The notes under the pieces: generated by a model
What the model saw: the letters and a program-made list of their open reading frames with translations, nothing else
Told to the model about the DNA's origin: nothing
Database searches by the model: none
Translations under genes and position numbers: made by a program
In this document: piece after piece, positions 7,264 through 13,681 of the stretch
Layout: each line of letters opens with the position of its first letter
How positions within the stretch are numbered: the first letter of the stretch is position 1
Assembly (NCBI GenBank): GCA_031255055.1
Contig: JAIRTG010000244.1
Coordinates: 1 to 13,681, forward strand
Length of the DNA stretch: 13,681 nucleotides
From: Prevotellaceae bacterium
Lineage (GTDB): Bacteria > Bacteroidota > Bacteroidia > Bacteroidales > Paludibacteraceae
Direction: 5' to 3'

Positions 7264-7593
7264 TTATCCTAATTTATCTTTGATCGTATTGCGAAAATAG
7301 ACTTTGTCTTCAATAAATTCTTGGGCTGCCAATAAGGTGGGTTTCGGCATTTTTTCGTAAAAACGCGAAATCTCTATTTGTTCTCTGTTTTCAAAAACTT
7401 CCTCGATGTTGTCGCTGAAAGAGGTAAATTCTTGTAGTTTCTTTTCTAATTCCGATTTCAGATCGGCACTGATTTGATTTGCGCGTTTGGCAATGATGTC
7501 AACCGTTTCATAAACGTTACCGATTTCCATACTGAGGCTGTTCATGTCGCGGGTAACTGTATTCAGTGGTGCGTTTAATTTTTTATAGTCCAT
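7264..7593 (-). CDS. rpoZ: DNA-directed RNA polymerase omega subunit (Rpb6-like)
   Basis: A 109-residue protein of the Bacteroidota omega/Rpb6 type. Omega helps fold and assemble the beta' subunit of RNA polymerase. The segment NVYETVDIIAKRANQISADLKSEL (about 27-50) is the conserved core around the omega ARRAxQI-like helix. The tail EISRFYEKMPKPTLLAAQEFIEDKVYFRN is typical of the phylum. The ATG at 7593 follows the bamD stop by 4 bases, so the two genes are almost certainly one transcript and translationally close. The terminator at 7184-7227 follows. In this phylum rpoZ is commonly found between bamD and coaBC, which supports the call. Confidence 0.9.
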   Translation of the reverse strand: MDYKKLNAPLNTVTRDMNSLSMEIGNVYETVDIIAKRANQISADLKSELEKKLQEFTSFSDNIEEVFENREQIEISRFYEKMPKPTLLAAQEFIEDKVYFRNTIKDKLG

Positions 7594-7597
7594 AATA

Positions 7598-8410
7598 TTA
7601 ATCTTTCACTATTTTTTTTGCTTCGTTAAAAAACTTTTCTGCTTGTTTTATGAATTTTCCGTCAGGATATTCGTTGGTGTAGTTATAATACTCGTCAAGC
7701 ACATTGCGGTAGCGGTCTACTTTCAGTTCTTCGAAACTTTGTACGGCTTGCTGGTATTTTGAGTTTAAAATGATGATCGAAAAATCTTCTCTGTATGAAG
7801 ATTCGGGATAGTTTCTCAATCCGTTTTCGGCGGTTGTGATGGCCGAAATGTAATAATTGTCGAGTGTCGTTCCCCTGTAATTTCCCAAATCGAAATACAA
7901 TTTTGCATTCAGGTATTCTTTGTATGCAAGTTTGTTTTTCATCTCGAATAATAGCTTATTGGCTTCCGGCACGCGGTCGCTCTGGGGATAAATGTCCACA
8001 AACTCTTGAAAGGTATTGATGGCCAACGTCGTCGATTCCTGATCTAAGCGGGGATCGGGCGATTGTAGGTAATGGCAGTATCCGATCGCGAATTTGGCGT
8101 TCTCGGCGAATTTCCCTTTCGGGTACGATTTGATATACATTTTGTAGTGTTCGCTTGCCGAAAAATAGTCTTTCTGCCCCATGTACGAATCAGCCAGATA
8201 GTTCAAGATGATTTCTGAGCGTTCTGTCCCTCTGTAGTATGTTACGACCTCGTCGAGCAATGTTTGTGCGCGTGTAAAGTCACCTTTCTCAAAGTATTCC
8301 ACCGCCTTTGTGTATTTCAACTCGGGGTCGGTACTTTTGAGCAGCTTTTGATATTCGCTGCACGAAAACAACATAATTACTGATATTGAAAGAAAAAGGT
8401 ATTTTTTCAT
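7598..8410 (-). CDS. bamD: Outer membrane assembly lipoprotein BamD
   Basis: A 270-residue lipoprotein component of the BAM complex, which folds beta-barrel proteins into the outer membrane from the periplasmic side. The signal is MKKYLFLSISVIMLFSC, with a lipobox (LFSC) and lipidated Cys17. It is followed by helical TPR-like repeats, recognisable in KAVEYFEKGDFTRAQTLLDEV, NYLADSYMGQKDYFSASEHY and TLAINTFQEFVDIYPQSDR. The frame stays open up to a TTG at 8431, but that TTG lies inside the promoter box TACTTTTG and would add seven residues before the signal peptide. ATG 8410, directly starting MKKYLF, is the better start. The leader is then very short (about 12-15 bases). rpoZ follows 4 bases after its stop. 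Confidence 0.93.
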   Translation of the reverse strand: MKKYLFLSISVIMLFSCSEYQKLLKSTDPELKYTKAVEYFEKGDFTRAQTLLDEVVTYYRGTERSEIILNYLADSYMGQKDYFSASEHYKMYIKSYPKGKFAENAKFAIGYCHYLQSPDPRLDQESTTLAINTFQEFVDIYPQSDRVPEANKLLFEMKNKLAYKEYLNAKLYFDLGNYRGTTLDNYYISAITTAENGLRNYPESSYREDFSIIILNSKYQQAVQSFEELKVDRYRNVLDEYYNYTNEYPDGKFIKQAEKFFNEAKKIVKD

Positions 8411-8428
8411 ATTGGAAAAGTTGGAGTG

Positions 8429-8436
8429 CAAAAGTA
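8429..8436 (-). promoter_or_regulatory. -7 box TACTTTTG of bamD-rpoZ
   Basis: The minus strand reads TACTTTTGCA, a full TAnnTTTG match ending 18 bases before the ATG at 8410. Its position decides the bamD start, because the upstream in-frame TTG falls inside the box. No clear -33 element. Confidence 0.55.
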
Positions 8437-8600
8437 ATTATTTAGTCGGGAATATAAAATTCTTTTCGTTTGGAGTTAGTCACGTTTCATTGTTTTTCAA
8501 AACGAAAAACGGCTTGGGATTCGTATAAACGGACTGTAGCGGACAGGTTTTTTAGAACTTTTTAATCAATTTTATAGACGATGTATCGTGCCTGACGGCA

Positions 8601-8700
8601 TAGTTTAGCGATTAGTGTTTAGTGTTTAACGATTAATCATTAATTGTTAAACATGGCGAACCAGCTAATCACTAATCACTAATCACTAATCATTATTTAA
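8601..8700 (-). repeat. AT-rich module of composite repeat, copy A
   Basis: The module contains ATTAGTGTTTA (8611-8621), then a long hairpin with TGTTTAAC (8623-8630) pairing GTTAAACA (8646-8653) around ATTAAT repeats, then four perfect tandem copies of CTAATCA (8665-8692). The order of words matches the flank of the GC module in copy B on the opposite strand: GTGATTAG, then GGTTCGCCATG (copy B: GGATTCGCTATG), then CACTAAACACTAA. Bases 8437-8600, between bamD and this module, hold no gene and nothing else I recognise. Confidence 0.55.
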
Positions 8701-8711
8701 TCACTGTCTTT

Positions 8712-8801
8712 CGGGGCGTTGCGGGGCGGAGCCCCGCAGAGGGGGTAGCGGAAGACCGCGTAGCGGGCTGAAGCGAGGGGGAGACTTCCCCCCCCCTAAT
8801 T
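8712..8801 (-). repeat. GC-rich 90-base module of composite repeat, copy A
   Basis: This is an ungapped inverted match to 13518-13607 at 84 of 90 positions by hand alignment. It carries three stems: GCGGGGC/GCCCCGC (8721-8727, 8731-8737), CCGC/GCGG (8756-8759, 8763-8766) and GGGGG/CCCCC (8777-8781, 8788-8792). Read on the minus strand it starts with AATTAG and nine Gs, right at the end of the HAD gene, whose stop codon it contains. The placement downstream of a gene, with strong hairpins, suggests a transcription-end or mRNA-stability role (inference). Confidence 0.85.
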
Positions 8802-9434
8802 ATCTTTCTCTATAAGCGACTCAATGGTACGGTTCAGGAAATCGGGAATGATATGCTCAACTTTTGCGGATAGTTCTTGCTGCGAAAGCGTTGTGGCGAC
8901 GCCAACCACTTTCATACCCGCAGCTATAGCGGATTCAATTCCGGCCATCGAATCTTCAAAGACGATACATTCCGACGGTTTTTTATGCAGTTTGTGAGCT
9001 GCCGTCAAATAGCACATCGGATCGGGTTTCCCTTTGCTGATTTCATCGCCCATCACAACGGCGTCAAAAAGGTGTCGGATACCTGACTTTGTCATGGCAA
9101 TGTCCATTTTTTCTTTCATGGAACTCGTGACCAATCCTATCGTGAAATTGTTTTTCTTCAACGAATCAATAAAATCCATCACTCCCGCCACAAGCGGATA
9201 GTCCATTTGCAAGTCAAAAGCGATGGTTCTTTCGATTATTTTCTGTTTTGTCGCTTCGGACAGAAAGGGGAATTTCAGATGAAGTACCTCTTTCAATTGC
9301 ATGCCTTTGATCTGCGCTGCAAAATTGGGAATGGCTAAGTTTAATTCTTCCGACAGCTTGTCGTAAAAATCATCGTACTGCGATTCCGTTTCGACAATAA
9401 CGCCGTCGAAATCAAATAAAATGGTTGTAATCAT
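8796..9434 (-). CDS. HAD-superfamily phosphatase (beta-phosphoglucomutase-like, subfamily IA)
   Basis: A 212-residue hydrolase with all four HAD motifs: motif I FDFDGV with nucleophile Asp8 and acid/base Asp10, motif II LVTSS (about 101-105), motif III Lys136 in GKPDP, and motif IV FEDS with Glu160-Asp161. A helical cap (about 17-80) lies after motif I, as in beta-phosphoglucomutase and small phosphosugar phosphatases. The exact substrate cannot be told. It starts 45 bases after the polA stop on the same strand and is probably co-transcribed. The gene's end is odd: its TAG stop and last codons (KDN) lie in, or next to, the repeat at 8712-8801, so the C-terminus may have been reset by that element. 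Confidence 0.9.
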   Translation of the reverse strand: MITTILFDFDGVIVETESQYDDFYDKLSEELNLAIPNFAAQIKGMQLKEVLHLKFPFLSEATKQKIIERTIAFDLQMDYPLVAGVMDFIDSLKKNNFTIGLVTSSMKEKMDIAMTKSGIRHLFDAVVMGDEISKGKPDPMCYLTAAHKLHKKPSECIVFEDSMAGIESAIAAGMKVVGVATTLSQQELSAKVEHIIPDFLNRTIESLIEKDN

Positions 9435-9479
9435 ATCTGTTATCAGGAATAAATTGTATGGTGAAATGTTGAACCGATG

Positions 9480-12293
9480 CTAATGCGCTTCGAGCCAGTT
9501 TTTCCCGACACCGGTATCCGCAATCAGGGCAACTTTCAGCGTCAACGCTTTTTCCATTTCTTCGGATACCAGCTTTTTTACTTTATCCAATTCGTTTGCG
9601 GGAACGGTAAAGTTTAGTTCGTCGTGTACTTGCATAATCATTTTGGCCTGAATATTTTCATCGATAAACCGTTGGTGAATACGCACCATCGCTATTTTGA
9701 TAATATCGGCGGCGGTTCCCTGAATCGGCGCATTGATGGCATTCCGTTCGGCATACCCGCGCACAATGCTGTTTTGCGAATTGATGTCGTTCAGATATCG
9801 TTTACGTCCGAGCAGGGTTTCCACGTAACCGTTTTCTTTCGCTTTTCGGATACTGGCGTCCATATATGCCTTTACCGATGAATAGGTGGTAAAATATCCG
9901 TCAATCAAATCTTTGGCTTCGCTGCGCGGGATGTTCAGGCGCTCGGCCAGTCCGAATCCCGATATGCCGTAGATAATTCCGAAATTCGCTGTTTTGGCTT
10001 TCCGACGCATGTCGGACGTAACCTTGTCCAAGTCTACTTTATAGATTTTGGCCGCGGTTGCGGTATGAATGTCGAGTCCCGCGTTGAAGGCGTTGAGCAT
10101 ATTTTCATCTTCGCTCAAATGTGCCATGATGCGCAATTCGATTTGCGAATAATCCGCGCTAAAAAACACGCTGCCGTCGTCGGGAATGAACGCTTTACGG
10201 ATTTCTTTTCCCTGCGCGTCGCGAATCGGAATGTTTTGCAGATTCGGATTGCTTGAACTCAATCGCCCTGTCGAGGTCACGGTTTGATTGTACGAAGTAT
10301 GCACTTTTCCCGTTCCCGGATTGATCAGTTCGGGCAAAGCGTCGATATATGTACTGAGGAGTTTTTTCAGTCCGCGATATGCCAGTATTTTCTCTACGAT
10401 CGGGTGTTTCGATTTCAATTTCTCAAGCACATCTTCCGATGTGGAGTATTGTCCTGTTTTTGTCTTCTTTGCTTTTTCATCTATTTTCATTTGGTCGAAC
10501 AATATCTCTCCGACCTGTTTTGCCGAGCTGATATTGAATGAAACGCCTGCCATCCGACGGATTTCGTTTTCGATTTGCAGCATTTCGTCGGTCAGTATGA
10601 TCGAGCTTTGTTTCAGCGCTTCGCTGTCGATACGCACACCTGTCCGCTCCATCTTGACGAGTACCTGCATCAAAGGCATTTCAATTTCATAGAACAGATT
10701 TTCCAAGTCATTTTTCTTCAGCTTTTCTTCCAGAATCGTTTTCAGTTGAAACGTTATATCGGCGTCTTCGGAAGCATAGTCGCATAGAGCATTTAAGTCG
10801 ACTGTACGAATATCGGCTTGTTTTTTCCCTTTCGGTCCGACCAAATCTTCGTAGTGAATCGTGCGGTATTTCAGGTATATTTCGGCCAGATAATCCATAC
10901 CGTGCCGGAGTTCGGGCTGAATCAGATAATGCGCAATCATCGTGTCGAAGAGCTTCCCTTTCAGCTCAACGCCGTAGCCCGAAAGCATCAGCAAGTCGAA
11001 TTTCATGTTCTGTCCGATTTTTTCGATGTGCTCGCTCAGGAAAAACGCTTTGAACTCCGCTAATACCTCATTTGCCGCCGCCTTATCGTCCGGAAGCGGG
11101 ACATAACACGCTTCCCCTTTTTTGAAACAAAACGACAAACCGACCATTTCGGACGTAAACACATTCACGCCGGTTGTTTCGGTGTCGAAACAAACCGATT
11201 TCTGCGCAAAAAGTGTTGAGATTAACTCGGCGCGTTTATCCTTTGTATCAATCAGGCGATAGCTGTGTTCGGTATCCGAAATCGTTTTCAGGATCGATCC
11301 CGGCATTTCTTCCGTATTCCCGAACAGATGTGCTTCTTCCCGACCGTTGTTTGTGTCGGATTCGTAGCTGTCGAAAAGCGACATTTGCGAAGTTGATACG
11401 GATTTATTTTCTTCTGTTTTGGATTTTTCCGGTGCGCCCAATTTTTTCAGGAAAGAGCGGAACTCGAGTTCTTCGAAGATTTCACGTATTTTCTCTTCGT
11501 TCGGTTGTTTCACTTCAAGTTCTTTTTCGTCCAGTAGGACGGGTACATCTGTTTTGATTGTAGCCAGCAAGCGTGAGAACTTTATCAATTCGACATTATC
11601 TTCGATTTTCTTTTTCAGCGCACCTTTCAGTTCGCCGGTACGTTCGAGCAATGCGTCGATAGAACCGAAATCGTTGAGCAGTTTCGTGGCCGTTTTATCG
11701 CCCACGCCCGGACAACCGGGAATATTATCCGACGAATCGCCCATCAATCCCAGCAAATCAATGATCTGTGCCTGACTGCGGACGTTGAATTTTTTCTTTA
11801 TCTCTTCGGGACCCATTTTCTCGAATCCGCCCGTATGTTTCGGACGGTACATAAAAACACGGTCGGTCACCAATTGTCCGTAATCCTTATCGGGCGTAAC
11901 CATCAGCACTTCAAATCCCTTTTTTTCGGCCTGTTTTGAAATGGTTCCGATGACATCGTCGGCTTCAAAGCCGGGCATTTCGAGTATCGGGACGTTGTAT
12001 GCCCTGATAATTTCCTTGATTATCGGTACCGATATTTTTATATCTTCGGGTGTTTGTTCGCGCTGCGCCTTGTATTCTTTGTACATTTCGTGGCGGAACG
12101 TCGGCCCGACGGGGTCGAAAGCAACAGCAATATGTGTCGGGTTTTCGCGTCCGACAACGTCGTTAAACGTATTGACAAAGCCGAAAACGGCCGAAGTGTT
12201 AAGTCCCTTTGAATTGATGTGCGGATTGCGGATAAATGCGTAATAAGCTCTGTAAATGATGGCATAAGCATCCCAGAGAAGAAGTTTTTTCAT
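9480..12293 (-). CDS. polA: DNA polymerase I
   Basis: A 937-residue Pol I with all three domains; it fills gaps and removes RNA primers. The 5'-3' exonuclease (about 1-290) shows Asp8, GFEADDVIG, TPDKDYGQL and GDSSDNIPGCPGVGDKTA. The proofreading 3'-5' exonuclease (about 345-530) keeps its catalytic set: DTE (370-372), NMKFD (429-433) and YASED (506-510), so proofreading appears intact, unlike Taq. The polymerase domain shows GRLSSSNPNLQNIPIR, motif A with Asp714 in SADYSQIELR, motif B from Arg763 through Lys767, Phe771 and Tyr775, and motif C VHDE (889-892). AAAGGA lies 7 bases before the ATG, a real Shine-Dalgarno match, which is not common in this phylum. It is divergent from the polyprenyl synthetase and followed by the HAD gene. 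Confidence 0.98.
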   Translation of the reverse strand: MKKLLLWDAYAIIYRAYYAFIRNPHINSKGLNTSAVFGFVNTFNDVVGRENPTHIAVAFDPVGPTFRHEMYKEYKAQREQTPEDIKISVPIIKEIIRAYNVPILEMPGFEADDVIGTISKQAEKKGFEVLMVTPDKDYGQLVTDRVFMYRPKHTGGFEKMGPEEIKKKFNVRSQAQIIDLLGLMGDSSDNIPGCPGVGDKTATKLLNDFGSIDALLERTGELKGALKKKIEDNVELIKFSRLLATIKTDVPVLLDEKELEVKQPNEEKIREIFEELEFRSFLKKLGAPEKSKTEENKSVSTSQMSLFDSYESDTNNGREEAHLFGNTEEMPGSILKTISDTEHSYRLIDTKDKRAELISTLFAQKSVCFDTETTGVNVFTSEMVGLSFCFKKGEACYVPLPDDKAAANEVLAEFKAFFLSEHIEKIGQNMKFDLLMLSGYGVELKGKLFDTMIAHYLIQPELRHGMDYLAEIYLKYRTIHYEDLVGPKGKKQADIRTVDLNALCDYASEDADITFQLKTILEEKLKKNDLENLFYEIEMPLMQVLVKMERTGVRIDSEALKQSSIILTDEMLQIENEIRRMAGVSFNISSAKQVGEILFDQMKIDEKAKKTKTGQYSTSEDVLEKLKSKHPIVEKILAYRGLKKLLSTYIDALPELINPGTGKVHTSYNQTVTSTGRLSSSNPNLQNIPIRDAQGKEIRKAFIPDDGSVFFSADYSQIELRIMAHLSEDENMLNAFNAGLDIHTATAAKIYKVDLDKVTSDMRRKAKTANFGIIYGISGFGLAERLNIPRSEAKDLIDGYFTTYSSVKAYMDASIRKAKENGYVETLLGRKRYLNDINSQNSIVRGYAERNAINAPIQGTAADIIKIAMVRIHQRFIDENIQAKMIMQVHDELNFTVPANELDKVKKLVSEEMEKALTLKVALIADTGVGKNWLEAH

Positions 12294-12332
12294 ACGTATG
12301 TCCTTTTATGCGGAATTTTCTTAAACAGACCG

Positions 12333-12340
12333 TAAAAGTA
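12333..12340 (-). promoter_or_regulatory. Possible -7 box TACTTTTA of polA
   Basis: The minus strand reads TACTTTTA, which matches TAnnTTTG except for the last base. It is 39 bases upstream of the polA ATG, in the 143-base gap shared with the divergent polyprenyl synthetase. Confidence 0.35.
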
Positions 12341-12395
12341 ATTAAATTCCGACAGAGAACGGAAAACCGAAAATAAAACATTTTCTAAATTTACT

Positions 12396-12403
12396 TACTT
12401 TTG
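12396..12403 (+). promoter_or_regulatory. -7 box TACTTTTG of the polyprenyl synthetase
   Basis: The plus strand reads TACTTTTGCGG, a full TAnnTTTG match ending 33 bases before the ATG at 12437. An in-frame TTG (12401) that could be taken as a start lies inside this box. No clear -33 element. Confidence 0.55.
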
Positions 12404-12436
12404 CGGCGTGACCGCAATTCAACACTTAATCAATTA

Positions 12437-13408
12437 ATGGACATTAAATCTATACGTCAGCCGATAAAACAGGAAATGCTACTTTTCCGGCAGGCTTTTT
12501 CCGACGCGCTGAAAACCGACAATCCCCTACTTGCAAATATTCACGAATCTCTGTTAGAGTGTACCGGTAAACTTTTACGCCCGACAATCACCCTGCTTTC
12601 GGCAAAGCTGTGCGGCCTTGTCAACGAAAAGACGGTGAACAGCGCCCTGTCGCTCGAATTGCTTCACAACGCAAGCCTGATGCACGACGACGTTGTGGAC
12701 GAAACGTCGGAACGTCGGGGAAAACCCTCGATAAATGCCCGGTGGAATAACAAGACCGCCGTTCTATCGGGCGATTATATGCTTTCAATTTCATTGCTGC
12801 ACGCCATGAAAACAGAAAGTTTAAAGATTTTGGGTGTCATCTCGAAGATTGGGTCGCTTTTGGCCGACGGCGAATTGTTGCAATTGGCCAACACACAAAA
12901 AAGCGGACTGAGCGAAGAGGATTATTTCAACGTTATCAGGGGAAAAACAGCGGTACTTTTTGCCGCCGGCGCAGAAGTTGGGGCGATCTCCGTCGATGCC
13001 GACGAAAAGCAAACGGAAGCAATGCGCCGCTACGGAGAAAATCTTGGTATTTGCTTCCAGTTGCGAGACGATATTTTCGACTATTACGAAGACATCAAAA
13101 TCGGGAAACCGACTCAAAATGATATTCGCGGAGGGAAAGTGACATTGCCGTTGATTTATGCGCTACAAAACACCGAAGGCGCAAAAAAAATAGCAATAAG
13201 CAATTGGATCAACAACAACGACTTTTCGGCGGAAAACATCAAAACCATTGTCCGCTTTGTACACGAAAACGGCGGTATTCGATATGCCGAAAAACAGACA
13301 GAGATTTATAAAAACAAAGCCATCGAAGCCATTAGCGGATTTGCCGATAACGATGTAAAAAAATCGCTTATCAAGTGTGCCGCCTTCGCCGCCGGGCGCG
13401 ACATCTGA
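12437..13408 (+). CDS. Polyprenyl (long-chain prenyl) diphosphate synthase
   Basis: A 323-residue trans-prenyltransferase that extends allylic diphosphates with isopentenyl diphosphate. The first aspartate-rich motif is DDVVD (84-88) in NASLMHDDVVDETSERRGKP. The second is DDIFD (211-215) in CFQLRDDIFDYY, and GKLLRP (44-49) binds diphosphate. Small residues (Ala79, Ser80) stand five and four positions before the first motif, as in long-chain enzymes, so the product is probably the side chain of menaquinone rather than a C15 or C20 unit (inference from family rules). The frame extends up to a TTG at 12401, but that lies within a promoter box and adds residues without homology; ATG 12437 fits the usual family N-terminus. 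The gene is divergent from polA. Downstream come a tandem duplication and repeat copy B. Confidence 0.93.
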   Translation: MDIKSIRQPIKQEMLLFRQAFSDALKTDNPLLANIHESLLECTGKLLRPTITLLSAKLCGLVNEKTVNSALSLELLHNASLMHDDVVDETSERRGKPSINARWNNKTAVLSGDYMLSISLLHAMKTESLKILGVISKIGSLLADGELLQLANTQKSGLSEEDYFNVIRGKTAVLFAAGAEVGAISVDADEKQTEAMRRYGENLGICFQLRDDIFDYYEDIKIGKPTQNDIRGGKVTLPLIYALQNTEGAKKIAISNWINNNDFSAENIKTIVRFVHENGGIRYAEKQTEIYKNKAIEAISGFADNDVKKSLIKCAAFAAGRDI

Positions 13409-13454
13409 TACCCCCGCCGCCCCTTATCGAGAAGTTTCCCTTTCACTTTTGCCC

Positions 13455-13514
13455 GCTGCGTAGTCATCCTTAAAGAAAGATAAAGCTGCGTAGTCATCCT
13501 TGAAGAAAGATAAA
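13455..13514. repeat. Two-copy 30-base tandem repeat
   Basis: Bases 13455-13484 and 13485-13514 are direct tandem copies that differ at one position (A at 13472, G at 13502). Each begins GCTGCGTAGTCATCCTT and ends AGAAAGATAAA. The unit lies between the polyprenyl synthetase stop and repeat copy B; 13409-13454 holds nothing recognisable. The word AGAAAGATAA also occurs at the matching place beside copy A (minus strand, 8809-8800), inside the end of the HAD gene. Confidence 0.85.
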
Positions 13515-13517
13515 GAG

Positions 13518-13607
13518 AATTAGGGGGGGGGAAGTCTCCCCCTCGCTTCAGCCGCCTACGGCGTCTTCCGCTACCCCCTCAGCGGGGCTCTGCCCCGCAA
13601 CGCCCCG
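13518..13607 (+). repeat. GC-rich 90-base module of composite repeat, copy B
   Basis: This is the inverted partner of 8712-8801. Stems on this strand are GGGGG (within 13523-13531) with CCCCC (13538-13542), CGCC/GGCG (13553-13556, 13560-13563), and GCGGGGC/GCCCCGC (13582-13588, 13592-13598). Compared with copy A, the middle stem differs at four bases that form two swapped base pairs. It begins 109 bases past the polyprenyl synthetase stop and has the same direction relative to that gene as copy A has to the HAD gene. Confidence 0.85.
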
Positions 13608-13628
13608 TAAGAGAATGAAGAATGAAGA

Positions 13629-13681
13629 GTGATTAGTGCGGATTCGCTATGATTCATCACTAAACACTAAATACTATTAAG
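13629..13681 (+). repeat. AT-rich module of composite repeat, copy B (runs off the window)
   Basis: The module contains GTGATTAGTG (13629-13638), GGATTCGCTATG (13640-13651) and CACTAAACACTAA (13658-13670), in the same order as the AT module of copy A read on its minus strand. A short direct repeat, GAATGAA, lies between it and the GC module. The right end is outside the window. Confidence 0.5.

Noticed and set aside
8665..8692. Four tandem CTAATCA units as a possible CRISPR or iteron array
   Set aside because: The 7-base units have no spacers, there are no cas or replication genes nearby, and the same words recur in dispersed repeats.
9480..12293. Possible loss of Pol I proofreading, as in some bacterial enzymes
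   Set aside because: The DTE, NMKFD and YASED motifs are all present, so the 3'-5' exonuclease set looks complete.
12291..12300. CATACGTATG, a perfect 10-base palindrome overlapping the polA start codon
   Set aside because: Half is fixed by the ATG and its upstream bases; a single short palindrome with no second copy in the region is weak evidence for an operator.
13306..13497. Minus-strand frame at the end of the polyprenyl synthetase
   Set aside because: It reads through the 30-base tandem repeat and the reverse of a solid gene; the translation has no protein character.
1..13681. tRNA, rRNA, phage, toxin-antitoxin or defence genes
   Set aside because: None of their motifs or structures was recognised on either strand; all sizeable frames are accounted for by the genes listed.

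Overview
This window looks like chromosome from a member of the Bacteroidota, most likely the order Bacteroidales. The signs are a bamD-rpoZ pair with the short Bacteroidota-type omega subunit, a coaBC-DUF4835(PorD)-recN block, promoter -7 boxes of the TAnnTTTG type (mostly TACTTTTGC) instead of TATAAT, and weak or absent Shine-Dalgarno sequences. The family (for example Dysgonomonadaceae or Paludibacteraceae) cannot be fixed from the sequence alone.

Layout from left to right. (1) 1-1245, minus strand: a sodium:solute symporter cut off by the window edge. Next comes a 300-base AT-rich control region with two perfect LacI-type operators, and then a LacI-family regulator at 1546-2571. This looks like an accessory sugar-uptake module. 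(2) 2572-3311: 740 bases without a gene. It holds the lacI promoter and leader hairpin, a cluster of stem-loops, a GC-rich patch, a 94-base element with transposon-like inverted ends, and a fragment of a dispersed repeat that runs into the recN stop codon. (3) 3312-7122, minus strand: recN, a DUF4835/PorD-like exported protein and coaBC, closely packed as an operon (coaBC first). (4) 7184-8410, minus strand: bamD-rpoZ, 4 bases apart, ending at a clear hairpin terminator. (5) 8437-8801: an intergenic composite repeat (copy A). (6) 8796-12293, minus strand: polA followed by a HAD-family phosphatase, with a divergent polyprenyl synthetase at 12437-13408 on the plus strand. (7) 13409-13681: a 30-base tandem duplication and copy B of the composite repeat, running off the window.

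Most genes are core housekeeping: cofactor A synthesis, DNA repair and replication, RNA polymerase, outer-membrane assembly and isoprenoid chains for quinones. I do not see a defence system, prophage, CRISPR array or new enzyme pathway.

The most interesting material is non-coding. A 90-base GC-rich repeat is present in two inverted copies 4.7 kb apart. Its differences fall in loops, in one unpaired base, or as two compensating base-pair swaps inside a stem, so the folded structure appears to be maintained. The same repeat family supplies or overlaps the stop codons of two genes. The symporter control region also carries a notably regular pair of operator plus promoter-like boxes.

Two apparent TTG gene starts (bamD and the polyprenyl synthetase) fall inside promoter boxes, so both genes are re-started here at downstream ATG codons.
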